Source: Methanomassiliicoccaceae archaeon UBA328 (GTDB lineage Archaea; Thermoplasmatota; Thermoplasmata; Methanomassiliicoccales; Methanomethylophilaceae). From it: DNA of 64,000 bases. Both the position numbers and the translations under genes were made by a program. Position 1 is the first letter of the stretch. Every line of letters begins with the position of its first letter. The notes beneath the pieces were generated by a model. The model saw nothing but the letters and a program-made list of their open reading frames with translations. It was not told the origin of the DNA and searched no databases. Location: the NCBI GenBank assembly GCA_002506905.1, contig DAYM01000006.1:148418-212417 (forward strand), written 5' to 3'. This document shows, in pieces, positions 26,807 through 34,828 of the stretch.

Positions 26807-26880
26807 CGAGCTCGCCGGGATTCGAACCCGGGTCTAGGGCTCCGGAAGCCCCTATGCTATCCAAGCTATACTACGAGCCC
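26807..26880 (-). tRNA. tRNA-Arg (anticodon CCG)
   Basis: Acceptor stem GGGCTCG/CGAGCTC, anticodon stem GGGGC/GCCCT with loop TTCCGGA (anticodon CCG, positions 34-36), and T arm CCGGG-TTCGAAT-CCCGG. 74 bases, no intron, CCA not encoded. The D stem (GTAT against GCAT) is poor, with an A-C mismatch and wobble pairs. Confidence 0.93.
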
Positions 26881-26991
26881 AAAAAGTGTAAGTGGATTGG
26901 GGAAGATGGTTTTGCCGGAAGGTTAGATACTCCTTCCGGCGATCCTGAGGCTCCTTCTTTGAGAGGGAGGGAGCCGAATGAAGATTCTTCC

Positions 26992-27180
26992 TCACTGCTT
27001 CTTGCTGAACTCAGTGTATCCGCATTTTCCGCAGGAAACACGGTCCTTGTGCGTGGCCATGAAGACTCCGGGTCCGCACTTGGGGCATGTGGGTTTGGTC
27101 CTGGTGAGCGCGTCGCCATCGACCTTGTATGCATCCTTTTTCGAGGATGTCTTGGATTTTGCTTCTTTCTTTGCTGCCAT
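26992..27180 (-). CDS. rps27ae: Ribosomal protein eS31 (S27ae)
   Basis: 62 residues with Lys-rich N-terminus and zinc motif [20 protein letters not shown] followed by KCGYTEF. Archaeal S27ae lacks the ubiquitin domain of the eukaryotic gene, as here. Five bases downstream of rps24e, end of the rpo7-spt4-dpck-S24e-S27ae operon. Confidence 0.96.
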   Translation of the reverse strand: MAAKKEAKSKTSSKKDAYKVDGDALTRTKPTCPKCGPGVFMATHKDRVSCGKCGYTEFSKKQ

Positions 27181-27185
27181 TCAGA

Positions 27186-27512
27186 TCACTCCTGTGCAGG
27201 TGCATCCTCTGCAGGTGCAGCGGGTGCCTCTTTCTCAATACCGTTCCTCTTCAGAAGGTATTCGTTCTCGAACTCAAGTGCGGCCTCTTTCGAATCGTAG
27301 ACCTTTGCGTATCCCTTGGACTTGCCGATTCCGTAGATGCTCTCGAGCGAATCTACGACGACACAGACCCTCTTGGTCTTGAGTTTCTTTGCGATCTCTT
27401 CGGCGACTGCATTCCTTCCGGGTGTAGATTCGCCGACGTGGTCTATCGTGAAGTATACCTCTTTCCTCTTCATGATAGGCGCTTCTTTCTGGTTGGTTAT
27501 TTCCATCTTCAT
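27186..27512 (-). CDS. rps24e: Ribosomal protein eS24
   Basis: 108 residues: ITNQKEAPIMKRKEVYFTIDH, TPGRNAVAEEIAKKL and VVVDSLESIYGIGKSKGYAKVYDS are the S24e core; an Ala/Pro/Glu-rich tail follows. The ATG overlaps the TGA of the upstream DUF359 kinase by four bases. Confidence 0.96.
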   Translation of the reverse strand: MKMEITNQKEAPIMKRKEVYFTIDHVGESTPGRNAVAEEIAKKLKTKRVCVVVDSLESIYGIGKSKGYAKVYDSKEAALEFENEYLLKRNGIEKEAPAAPAEDAPAQE

Positions 27513-28018
27513 TCTAACTCCTCCATTTTCTCTATGAGTAGTTCGATCTCTCTTTGGATGCTCTCATCCGTGGTCACGAGTTTCATCCCTTTGCCCGGCC
27601 AGCCGTAGATCACATATGAGCCGAGCGGTGCGAGAAGGATACACGGCATTGCCGCCAGATCCTCTTCGCCCTCGACATGTATGATCTTCCCGTGCCCTCC
27701 GAGCGATTCCCTGATCGCCGTGACGAGTTCGGGGGTTATCTCACCCGCCGGATTCCTCACAACGGTCTCCTTCAGCCCTTCGTTCTTCACGAGGGCCGCG
27801 AACCCGGTCATCTCGCGCCTTTCCGTCATTCCATCATAGATGGAAAGGGAAGGCACCAGACCGTGTTCCCTAACGGTCAACGATACCACGTCGCCCACCG
27901 TTATAAGCATGTGCTTACTGTCAATTTTTGATAATCCGCTTTCCGGAAGATCCTCACCCAAGGGTCTTTTGAAAAGGTCCCTCGATGATTCGGGAACCCT
28001 TCTGCCCTTGGTGAACAT
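27509..28018 (-). CDS. GTP-dependent dephospho-CoA kinase (DUF359)
   Basis: Last step of coenzyme A synthesis in many archaea, using GTP. 169 residues; conserved ITVGDVVSLTVREHGLVPSLSIYDG, NPAGEITPEL, VEGEEDLAAMP and APLGSYVIYGWPGKGM. Located in the conserved archaeal rpo7-spt4-DUF359-S24e-S27ae order; overlaps S24e by four bases. Confidence 0.95.
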   Translation of the reverse strand: MFTKGRRVPESSRDLFKRPLGEDLPESGLSKIDSKHMLITVGDVVSLTVREHGLVPSLSIYDGMTERREMTGFAALVKNEGLKETVVRNPAGEITPELVTAIRESLGGHGKIIHVEGEEDLAAMPCILLAPLGSYVIYGWPGKGMKLVTTDESIQREIELLIEKMEELE

Positions 28019-28019
28019 C

Positions 28020-28214
28020 TCAGCGGACCTTCAGTGCATATCTTCCGTTGGCCGTGATTCCCATCTTCTTGGCGATCTCGGATTTCTCGAAATCGACGAC
28101 TGCGACCAATCCCTGCCATTCTTTGGTTGTCTGGCCTCCGCAGCGGGGACATACATCGTCCTCGCAGACGAAATTGCACTGTTTGCATGCTTTGAGCACT
28201 GGTCCTACCATCAC
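28020..28214 (-). CDS. spt4: Transcription elongation factor Spt4 (RpoE'')
   Basis: 64 residues, zinc site CKQCNF...CPRCGG, then WQGLVAVVDFEKSEIAKKMG typical of archaeal Spt4, partner of Spt5 on the RNA polymerase clamp. The start overlaps the rpo7 stop by four bases; Met1 and Met2 are both possible. Confidence 0.95.
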   Translation of the reverse strand: MMVGPVLKACKQCNFVCEDDVCPRCGGQTTKEWQGLVAVVDFEKSEIAKKMGITANGRYALKVR

Positions 28215-28783
28215 TCATCACCTGCTGTTGCTTCTCTCTTCTTGCGGTCCTCTTCGAGCCACTGGAGCTTTCCGAGTCCCGGCTGACGCATCGTAAGTCC
28301 GATCTTACTGTCCTGGGGATTCTTCTCGTTCAGATCGAGACTGACGATCCTCGCTTTGACGATATCTCCGACCGCAAGTGTCCTTCCGGTATCCTTTCCG
28401 ACAAGCCTCTGGTTGACCTCGTCGATATCGACACGGTCATCCATGACCTGACTGATGTGCAGAAGTCCATCCAGAGGTCCGAATCTAACGAATGCTCCGA
28501 ACTTGAGAACCTCGACAACGACACCCTCGATGACCTCGCTGTCTTTGGGTTTGAAGACTATCTGCTCGTACTTCACTGTCTGAAACACGGCGCCGTCACC
28601 GTGAACGATACGTCCGGGCCCGATGGGCTGGACATTCCTAATGAGAACTGTAACCGCTTTGTCCTCTGTGAGCCTTCCTTCGTAGGTATCCCAAGTAAGT
28701 GCATCGATCACTTTCGAAATATCCTCACCAAGGTCCGCGGGAGGTATGCGGACTATCCTCTCGGCCTCTGTTATCATGTACAT
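28211..28783 (-). CDS. rpo7: RNA polymerase subunit Rpo7 (RpoE')
   Basis: 190 residues: N-terminal RNP-like domain (MYMITEAERIVRIPPADLG) and a C-terminal S1/OB domain (GVVVEVLKFGAFVRFGPLDGLLHISQV). Forms the stalk with Rpo4. First gene of the operon: GAGGAT stands just before the ATG and a GGTTTATATA box at about 28827 drives it. Confidence 0.96.
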   Translation of the reverse strand: MYMITEAERIVRIPPADLGEDISKVIDALTWDTYEGRLTEDKAVTVLIRNVQPIGPGRIVHGDGAVFQTVKYEQIVFKPKDSEVIEGVVVEVLKFGAFVRFGPLDGLLHISQVMDDRVDIDEVNQRLVGKDTGRTLAVGDIVKARIVSLDLNEKNPQDSKIGLTMRQPGLGKLQWLEEDRKKREATAGDE

Positions 28784-28821
28784 GGCAGATCCTCTTGAAT
28801 AATCGCATTATAACCAACTCG

Positions 28822-28833
28822 TATATAAACCGT
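28822..28833 (-). promoter_or_regulatory. TATA box of the rpo7 operon
   Basis: Minus-strand GGTTTATATACG, about 45 bases before the rpo7 start, with a purine-rich BRE-like ACGG upstream. Gives a short leader that contains the GAGG ribosome-binding site. Confidence 0.6.
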
Positions 28834-28862
28834 GCGCGTTGGATTTGTATATTAAAAGGGAT

Positions 28863-28881
28863 GGGGGAGGATCTCTCCCCC
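28863..28881 (-). terminator. Terminator of hppA
   Basis: GGGGGAG-GATCT-CTCCCCC, a perfect 7-bp stem, 12 bases after the hppA stop; on the minus strand it is followed by ATCCCTTTTAAT. Confidence 0.7.
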
Positions 28882-28892
28882 TGAAAATGTGT

Positions 28893-31082
28893 TTACACGA
28901 ACAGTACGGCTGTGACCAGACAGATGGTGGACAGCAGCTTTACGAGAACGTGGATCGAAGGTCCGGCGGTGTCCTTGAAGGGATCTCCGATGGTATCTCC
29001 GACGACGGCCGCTGCGTGAGCAGGTGAGCCCTTTCCGCCGAAGTTGCCCTCTTCGATGTACTTCTTGGCGTTGTCCCAGGCACCTCCTCCGTTGTTGAGG
29101 AAGTTTGCCATGAGAATACCGACGATGGTACCGACCATGATGAGTGCTCCTACCGCCTGGTAGGCAACATCTTCATATCCGGCGATGCCTGCGAATGCGT
29201 ACCTGTAGATCAATCCGAAGATGACCGGTACGAGGATAGGCAGGAGCGCAGGAACGACCATTGCTCTGAGTGCACCGCGTGTTGCGATATCGACACAGTC
29301 TGCGTAGCTGGGTTCTTCGGTTCCCTGCATGATGCCGGGGCGCTCGCGGAACTGCCTGCGGACCTCTTCGATCATCTCACCGGCAGCCGTACTGACAGCA
29401 CGGATGGCCAGAGATGCGAAGAAGAACACGAGAACTGCTCCTACGAGTCCTCCTACGAATATGAGGGGGTCTCCGAGGTTGACGTTGAAGACCTCTGTAA
29501 GGGTCACTCCCTTGATCTCGGCAACGATCTCGAAGAACGCTGCGAACAGAAGGAATGCTGCGAGTGCCGCAGATGCCATTGCGTATCCCTTTGTGAGGGC
29601 CTTTGTCGTGTTACCGACCGCATCGAGCTTGTCTGTCCTGTTCCTGACCTCTTCGGGCTGGTTGGACATTTCCGCAATACCTCCGGCATTGTCGGTGATA
29701 GGTCCGAATGTGTCCTCTGCGAGGATGAATGCGGACGAAGCGAGCATTGCGATGGTACCGACGGCTGTTCCGTAGAGTCCGAAGAGAGTCTGATCTGCTC
29801 CGGCGGGTGCCGCGAAGTATCCGAGAAGGTATGTCGAGATGATAGCGATGACGATACAGACAACGGGCAGAACGGTGGATTCGAGTCCGAGGGAGATTCC
29901 CTGGATGACGTTCGTTGCCGCTCCGGTCTCTGATGCCTTTGCGATGCTCTTGACAGGCTTGTGGTCACCGGTGTAATACTGGGTGATGTACACGATGGCG
30001 AGACCGAGGGCGATACCGACGATTCCGCATCCGATGTAGTTCATCCATGCGTCACATTCGGGACTGAGCATGTAGTACACGGACACACACATGAAGACCG
30101 CCGCAAGGGCGATGGTAAGGTAGTATCCGAGGTTGAGCGCTTTGCATACATCTGCGTTCTCATCCTTCAGGCGGACGACCATGATTCCGATAAGGGAAGC
30201 GATGAGTCCGAAGGCCATGATGACCAGGGGAAGGAAGACCCAGTTGTTGGAAAGGTTCATGCTCTCGCCGAGAGCAACGACCGCTGTTCCGATGACCATA
30301 GCACCGATGATCTCGGCTGCTGTGGATTCAAAGATATCTGCTCCACGACCTGCACAGTCTCCGACATTGTCACCGACAAGGTCTGCGATGACGGCGGGGT
30401 TCCTGGGGTCATCCTCGGGAATTCCCTTTTCGACCTTACCGACAAGGTCTGCACCGACATCTGCCGCTTTGGTATAGATACCGCCGCCGAGCTGTGCGAA
30501 AAGAGCTGCGAATGAGGCACCGAATGCGTATCCGACGACCGCGTGCAGAGTGGGTGTAAGCGATGAACCGTCCTCTCCGCCGATAATGACGCTGTAAACG
30601 AGAACGACCGCGAAAAGACCTACAAGGCTGAGGGTCGAAACGACGAGTCCCGAAAGGGCACCGCCGTGGAATGAGCATTTGAATGCATCGTTGAGTGAGT
30701 TTCTGGCCGCGCTTGCTGTCCTGATGTTGGAGTTGACCGATACCTTCATTCCGATATAACCGGAAAGGATCGAGAATCCAGCACCAATGAGGAATGCAAC
30801 TGCGACTTTGATTCCGAGGTAATCCTTGAAACTGTCGACCATTCCGGCCAACGCAAGGATCACTGCGAGAATGATGCTCACGATACCTATCGTCTTGTAC
30901 TGACGCCTGAGATAAGCCATGGCGCCGGTCTCGATAGCATCGGAGATCTTCTGCATCTCGGGGGTGCCTTTGTCTCTCTTCCAGACATCCCTGAAGAAGT
31001 ATATTGCGAAGACCACCGCAACTATCGCTGCGACAGGGATCATAAACAACATGTTGCTTGTATCGAATAAGTCGATTATCAT
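28893..31082 (-). CDS. hppA: Membrane-bound ion-pumping pyrophosphatase
   Basis: Uses pyrophosphate hydrolysis to pump H+ (or Na+) across the membrane. 729 residues with about 16 membrane helices. Catalytic segments: GGGIYTKAADVGADLVGK, DPRNPAVIADLVGDNVGDCAG, DNAGGIAEM and GDTIGDPFKDTAGP. In GNTTKALTKGYA the Lys (TTKA) and Thr (LTKG) are the signature of potassium-independent, proton-type enzymes. In a hydrogen-dependent methylotroph this can save energy from biosynthetic pyrophosphate. Confidence 0.96.
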   Translation of the reverse strand: MIIDLFDTSNMLFMIPVAAIVAVVFAIYFFRDVWKRDKGTPEMQKISDAIETGAMAYLRRQYKTIGIVSIILAVILALAGMVDSFKDYLGIKVAVAFLIGAGFSILSGYIGMKVSVNSNIRTASAARNSLNDAFKCSFHGGALSGLVVSTLSLVGLFAVVLVYSVIIGGEDGSSLTPTLHAVVGYAFGASFAALFAQLGGGIYTKAADVGADLVGKVEKGIPEDDPRNPAVIADLVGDNVGDCAGRGADIFESTAAEIIGAMVIGTAVVALGESMNLSNNWVFLPLVIMAFGLIASLIGIMVVRLKDENADVCKALNLGYYLTIALAAVFMCVSVYYMLSPECDAWMNYIGCGIVGIALGLAIVYITQYYTGDHKPVKSIAKASETGAATNVIQGISLGLESTVLPVVCIVIAIISTYLLGYFAAPAGADQTLFGLYGTAVGTIAMLASSAFILAEDTFGPITDNAGGIAEMSNQPEEVRNRTDKLDAVGNTTKALTKGYAMASAALAAFLLFAAFFEIVAEIKGVTLTEVFNVNLGDPLIFVGGLVGAVLVFFFASLAIRAVSTAAGEMIEEVRRQFRERPGIMQGTEEPSYADCVDIATRGALRAMVVPALLPILVPVIFGLIYRYAFAGIAGYEDVAYQAVGALIMVGTIVGILMANFLNNGGGAWDNAKKYIEEGNFGGKGSPAHAAAVVGDTIGDPFKDTAGPSIHVLVKLLSTICLVTAVLFV

Positions 31083-31084
31083 TT

Positions 31085-31105
31085 GTTTAACCCCTTTGGT
31101 TAAAC
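31085..31105. promoter_or_regulatory. Perfect inverted repeat in the hppA leader
   Basis: GTTTAACC-CCTTT-GGTTAAAC (plus-strand view), 8-base arms with a 5-base spacer, two bases before the hppA ATG. On the minus strand the spacer and one arm contain AAAGGGG, the likely ribosome-binding site. The TATA box (ATTATATAGG, about 31122-31131) is upstream. Either an operator overlapping the start of transcription or a hairpin that hides the start. Confidence 0.5.
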
Positions 31106-31153
31106 CACGTAATGTCGAAACCCTATATAATGGACACGCGTAAGTTGTCTGTT

Positions 31154-31609
31154 TCAGATAAAAGGGCCCTGTCCCATGCCCCTTTCGGAAGCATATTCCC
31201 TCATGTTACAGAGACCGTCGGTCGTTGCCACATACAATCCCCCGTCACGGTCGATGTATCCCGGGCCCAATGTTATGATCGGATTGATGACGGGAAGACC
31301 GAACACCTTTCCGGCCAGATATGCACCGATATCACATGTGAGCGACAGGATCACGTCTGCCTTCGATGCCATTTCTGCATCGTACTTCGAAACCACCTTC
31401 GCTTCGAGACACGATGCCGACGTGTGAAGGATGCCGACGATGTTCACCCCGTCCTTGGAAAGAGCATCGGATAGTCTGACCGCAGAGGCTTCCCCTCCGA
31501 CCTGATCTGATAATCTGGCACATGTATTGCAAGTCCATAAGAGAACGTTCTTACCGGACAGCTCTCTGAGGAGTTCGCGATAATCCCTGTCACGTACCAT
31601 CATGATCAT
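31154..31609 (-). CDS. MetV-like iron-sulfur/zinc protein
   Basis: 151 residues. N-terminal VLLWTCNTCARLSDQVGGE, middle SCLEAKV and DVILSLTCDIGAYLA, as in MetV and the C-terminal domain of some methylenetetrahydrofolate reductases, where cysteines bind a cluster or zinc. No metF adjoins it here. The start at 31609 is about 25 bases from a TATA element shared with the divergent gene, so probably leaderless. Function in C1 metabolism is inferred. Confidence 0.7.
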   Translation of the reverse strand: MIMMVRDRDYRELLRELSGKNVLLWTCNTCARLSDQVGGEASAVRLSDALSKDGVNIVGILHTSASCLEAKVVSKYDAEMASKADVILSLTCDIGAYLAGKVFGLPVINPIITLGPGYIDRDGGLYVATTDGLCNMREYASERGMGQGPFI

Positions 31610-31627
31610 GCCTATGCCATGGCGGAC

Positions 31628-31637
31628 GCCATATATA
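31628..31637. promoter_or_regulatory. Shared bidirectional TATA element
   Basis: CATATATAAT lies midway between two divergent genes. The distance to the ATG at 31661 (plus) and to the ATG at 31609 (minus) is about 25 bases each, so one AT-rich element can serve two leaderless transcripts. It decides the start of both genes. Confidence 0.5.
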
Positions 31638-31660
31638 ATAATGAAAGCCTTCACCCTCCT

Positions 31661-32356
31661 ATGGATGCGGTGACACAGAATATCGTGGCGCTTGTGGCGG
31701 TATACGCACTGATAGGCGTGACACTGGCACTCTGCATCCTGTATTCCAAGAGACACCCGGACAAGAGCATCAGGAAGATCATCCACATCATGATCGGGAA
31801 CTTCGTCTTCGTATGGTGGATGTTCACCGATCCGTGGATCATGGAGATCTTCTTCATCATTCCCTTTGCGGTGCTGATCCTTTATTCCGTCATCAAAGAG
31901 AAGAACAGCACCGTGGTCGACCGTGCGGTGAAGGAGGGCAGCAGGACCGGCCTGCTGTTCTATGTGATCTCGATAGGCATCCTCGTAGCTTTGCTGTTCG
32001 GTCATTTCGCCGCCGCATCCGCGGGGATCCTCGCGATGACGTACGGAGACTGCATGGGAAGCGTCATCGGAAAACGCTGGGGAAAACACAGGACGATCAA
32101 CGGAAAATCGCTAGAAGGCAGCCTTGCGGTATTCGTTTTCTCTGCTGCTGCCGCATTCGCTGTGTTGACATTCTATTCATTCCTGATCGCGGGCGGATAC
32201 TATTCCGGAGATGTGACAGGCATCATCCCGATATGGGCGATGTGCATCATTGCGGGTGCTGTTTCTGCCGTACTGGAACTGTTGGTCCCGGGTGACTTTG
32301 ACAACCTTGCCGTACCTCTCGGAACAGCGGCAACACTGTGTTTATTGGGGCTGTGA
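31661..32356 (+). CDS. Phytol/dolichol kinase-like CTP-dependent membrane kinase
   Basis: 231 residues, seven or so membrane helices. The family motif is TYGDCMGSVIGKRWGKHR followed by GKSLEGSLAVF, seen in dolichol kinase, phytol kinase and CDP-diglyceride synthase relatives. I choose ATG 31661 rather than 31619 because the TATA element would lie inside the longer gene. Probably phosphorylates an isoprenoid alcohol. Two bases of gap to the dTMP kinase-like gene. Confidence 0.75.
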   Translation: MDAVTQNIVALVAVYALIGVTLALCILYSKRHPDKSIRKIIHIMIGNFVFVWWMFTDPWIMEIFFIIPFAVLILYSVIKEKNSTVVDRAVKEGSRTGLLFYVISIGILVALLFGHFAAASAGILAMTYGDCMGSVIGKRWGKHRTINGKSLEGSLAVFVFSAAAAFAVLTFYSFLIAGGYYSGDVTGIIPIWAMCIIAGAVSAVLELLVPGDFDNLAVPLGTAATLCLLGL

Positions 32357-32359
32357 TAT

Positions 32360-32920
32360 ATGGCTTGGTATGTGATCGACGGAATGGACGGAAGCGGGAA
32401 GAGCACCGCCGCAGGGACCTTGGAAAGGATCCTTTCCGAAAAGGGTCGCAGGGTCCGGATCTACAACCATCCGAATGACGAATGCGTATTCGGAAGGATG
32501 TCCCGCAGATGTCTCCTGAAACACGGGACACCCGCAAAACTGTTCTCTGCCGCATTCCTGATCTGCGACATCATCCATTCGCTGTTCTCCATGAAACGGT
32601 CCGATTGCGATGACGTGATCTTCACCAGGTACACCATGTCGGCATGTTACCTTTCCTCGAAGGTCTTTGTCCCGGTATACGATATCCTGACCGCGATCCT
32701 TCCCAGACCGGACATGGGCCTGCTGCTGGATGTCACTCCCGAGACCGCCTTCAAAAGGATCCATTCCAGAGGAGAGGATCTGGAGATGTTCGAGAATATG
32801 GAATCGCTGGAAAAGACCAGAAACAAAATGCTGTCCGTTTCCGATAACTGGACGATAACAGATGCAGAACTGACGCCTCGGGAGATCGAGGACGTCCTGC
32901 GTTCGATCGTCAAAGGATGA
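32360..32920 (+). CDS. Thymidylate kinase-like nucleoside monophosphate kinase
   Basis: 186 residues: P-loop VIDGMDGSGKSTAAGTL, DVIFTRYTMSACYLSS (DRY-like), LLLDVTPETAFKRI and RGEDLEMFE lid. The substrate dTMP is inferred; the protein is divergent from canonical Tmk. Directly after the kinase-like membrane protein. Its stop abuts the convergent corrinoid protein gene with no spacer. Confidence 0.75.
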   Translation: MAWYVIDGMDGSGKSTAAGTLERILSEKGRRVRIYNHPNDECVFGRMSRRCLLKHGTPAKLFSAAFLICDIIHSLFSMKRSDCDDVIFTRYTMSACYLSSKVFVPVYDILTAILPRPDMGLLLDVTPETAFKRIHSRGEDLEMFENMESLEKTRNKMLSVSDNWTITDAELTPREIEDVLRSIVKG

Positions 32921-33541
32921 TCATTCGTCGAGAACTCTCTTGGCCAGAGAAACTATCTCCGCGCCGCTGGCGGAATATCCGTCGGCGCCGATCTCGTCGG
33001 CCCACTGCTGACTGCAGGGAGCTCCGCCGACCAACACCTTGACCGTCAGACCTTCCTTGTTCACCTCGTTCACAAGTTCCTTCTGGACCGTGAGCGTGGT
33101 CGTCATCAATGCGGATGCGGCAACGACCGGTGCTCCGACCTCCCGTGCCTTCTCCAGGAATTCGTCCACGGAACTGTCTGTTCCTATGTCGATGACGATG
33201 TATCCGGAACCGCGGAGCATCGCTGCGCACACATTCTTTCCGATCTCGTGGATATCTCCCTTGACCGAACCGATGACTATGTGTTCCGTATGTCCGATGT
33301 CGGATGTCTTCATGCAGGGTTCCAAGATCTTCAGTGCCAATTCCATTGCCTTGGATGCGGCTACGACCTGCGGAAGGAACACTTTGGCCTCATCGAACAT
33401 CCTGCTGATCTCGTCCATTCCCTTTCCGAGGCCTTCTTTGATAATATCGGACGGAGAGATACCTGCCTCGATAGCTTCGTTCACGGAACGCTGTACAAGT
33501 TCCATGTCCCAAGTCTCTACAGACTTGGCCAAGTCTGCCAT
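32921..33541 (-). CDS. Methyltransferase corrinoid protein (MtaC/MtbC/MttC family)
   Basis: Carries the cobamide cofactor that is methylated by a substrate-specific methyltransferase. 206 residues from ATG 33541, chosen because GGGGGAG stands upstream. Residues 1-85 form the helical cap; the Rossmann B12 site is GDIHEIGKN with axial His98, then GYIVIDIGTD and GGAP. No partner methyltransferase (mtaB, mtmB, mtbB, mttB) is adjacent, so substrate is unknown. Confidence 0.9.
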   Translation of the reverse strand: MADLAKSVETWDMELVQRSVNEAIEAGISPSDIIKEGLGKGMDEISRMFDEAKVFLPQVVAASKAMELALKILEPCMKTSDIGHTEHIVIGSVKGDIHEIGKNVCAAMLRGSGYIVIDIGTDSSVDEFLEKAREVGAPVVAASALMTTTLTVQKELVNEVNKEGLTVKVLVGGAPCSQQWADEIGADGYSASGAEIVSLAKRVLDE

Positions 33542-33818
33542 TATCTCCCCCTTTCCCCTCATATTATCCCCTGCCGATGCTGTAAGCATGTTATAACTGT
33601 TTTATTGATATTTAAAGTATCGCCATACGCGCCACTACAATTGTGACCGCTCGAACCGATATGATGGCATAATTAACATCCCATATTTGCAATTATAGAC
33701 AAACATCTATGAAATTGATAATTTGATATTAAAAAATAGAATTCTGTATGATATGGACGATCATTAGGTCATATATGTTGCTCTATTCTTCTTATAAAGA
33801 AAAACGTTGTCCGCCAAA

Positions 33819-33829
33819 GTATATAATAT
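33819..33829 (+). promoter_or_regulatory. TATA box of deoxyhypusine synthase
   Basis: AGTATATAATA, about 40 bases before the ATG at 33866. The 276-base gap 33590-33865 also holds a minus-strand CTTTAAATA box for the corrinoid gene (about 33610-33618); the rest is AT-rich without a recognisable gene. Confidence 0.55.
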
Positions 33830-33865
33830 GGAATGACTTGGACGCGCATATAGAGATTGATCTAA

Positions 33866-34816
33866 ATGGCCAAAGGAAAATTGGAACTCATCCCCGTAGA
33901 GGATATCAAAGTGAAAAAAGGAATGACCGTCGACGAGATGCTGACCGCAATGGGCCGCGCAGGCGGATTCACCGCACAAAAGCTCGCAGATGCCACAGAC
34001 ATCGCCGAATCGATGATCAAGAAGAAGGACTGCCTCAGGATCCTTTCATTCCCCGCATGCATAATGGCAACCGGTACACGCGGTGTCATTGTGGACATGG
34101 TAAAGAATCACATGATAGACCTCATCATCACAACCTGCGGAACACTGGACCACGACCTTTCGAGGACCTTTGCCCACTACTACAAGGGCGACTTCATGAT
34201 GGACGACGCTATGCTCAGGGACGACTACGAGATCAGCAGACTCGGAAACGTCCTCGTCCCCGATTCCTGTTACGGTATCGTTCTGGAAGATAACCTCCTC
34301 CCTATGTTCGAGGACATCTTCAAGGACACCGACTCGCTCACGACACACGAGATCATCGACCAGGTCGGAGCAAGGCTCGACAACGAAGACAGCCTTCTCT
34401 ACCAGTGCCACAAGAACAATGTGCCTATCGTCGTTCCCGGTATCACCGACGGATCCTTCGGATGCCAGCTGTGGATGTACTACCAGTTCCACAGAAAGCT
34501 CAGGATCGATCTCTTCGCAGACGAGCAGATGCTCAGCGAAATGACCAACGAAGCGAAGTACACAGGTGCCATCATCATCGGCGGAGGTATCTCCAAACAC
34601 CACGTCATCTGGTGGAACCAGTTCCGCGGCGGTCTTGACTACTGCATATACCTGACGACCGCAGAAGAATACGACGGCTCCCTTTCCGGAGCCCGTATCA
34701 GAGAAGCGGTCTCATGGGGTAAGGTCAAGGAAGACGCCAAGAAGATGACCGTCGAGGGAGATGCTACCATCACCCTCCCGCTTATCTACGCAGGCGTCGC
34801 CAACAGACTGTTCTGA
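33866..34816 (+). CDS. dys: Deoxyhypusine synthase
   Basis: Transfers a butylamine group from spermidine to a lysine of aIF5A. 316 residues; NAD-binding TCGTLDHDL, FCPGITDG-equivalent VVPGITDGSFG, and the catalytic lysine K244 in IIGGGISKHH. C-terminal LTTAEEYDGSLSGAR is typical. Twelve bases before the dehydrogenase gene, probably one transcript. Confidence 0.95.
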   Translation: MAKGKLELIPVEDIKVKKGMTVDEMLTAMGRAGGFTAQKLADATDIAESMIKKKDCLRILSFPACIMATGTRGVIVDMVKNHMIDLIITTCGTLDHDLSRTFAHYYKGDFMMDDAMLRDDYEISRLGNVLVPDSCYGIVLEDNLLPMFEDIFKDTDSLTTHEIIDQVGARLDNEDSLLYQCHKNNVPIVVPGITDGSFGCQLWMYYQFHRKLRIDLFADEQMLSEMTNEAKYTGAIIIGGGISKHHVIWWNQFRGGLDYCIYLTTAEEYDGSLSGARIREAVSWGKVKEDAKKMTVEGDATITLPLIYAGVANRLF

Positions 34817-34828
34817 AGAGGATAATAA

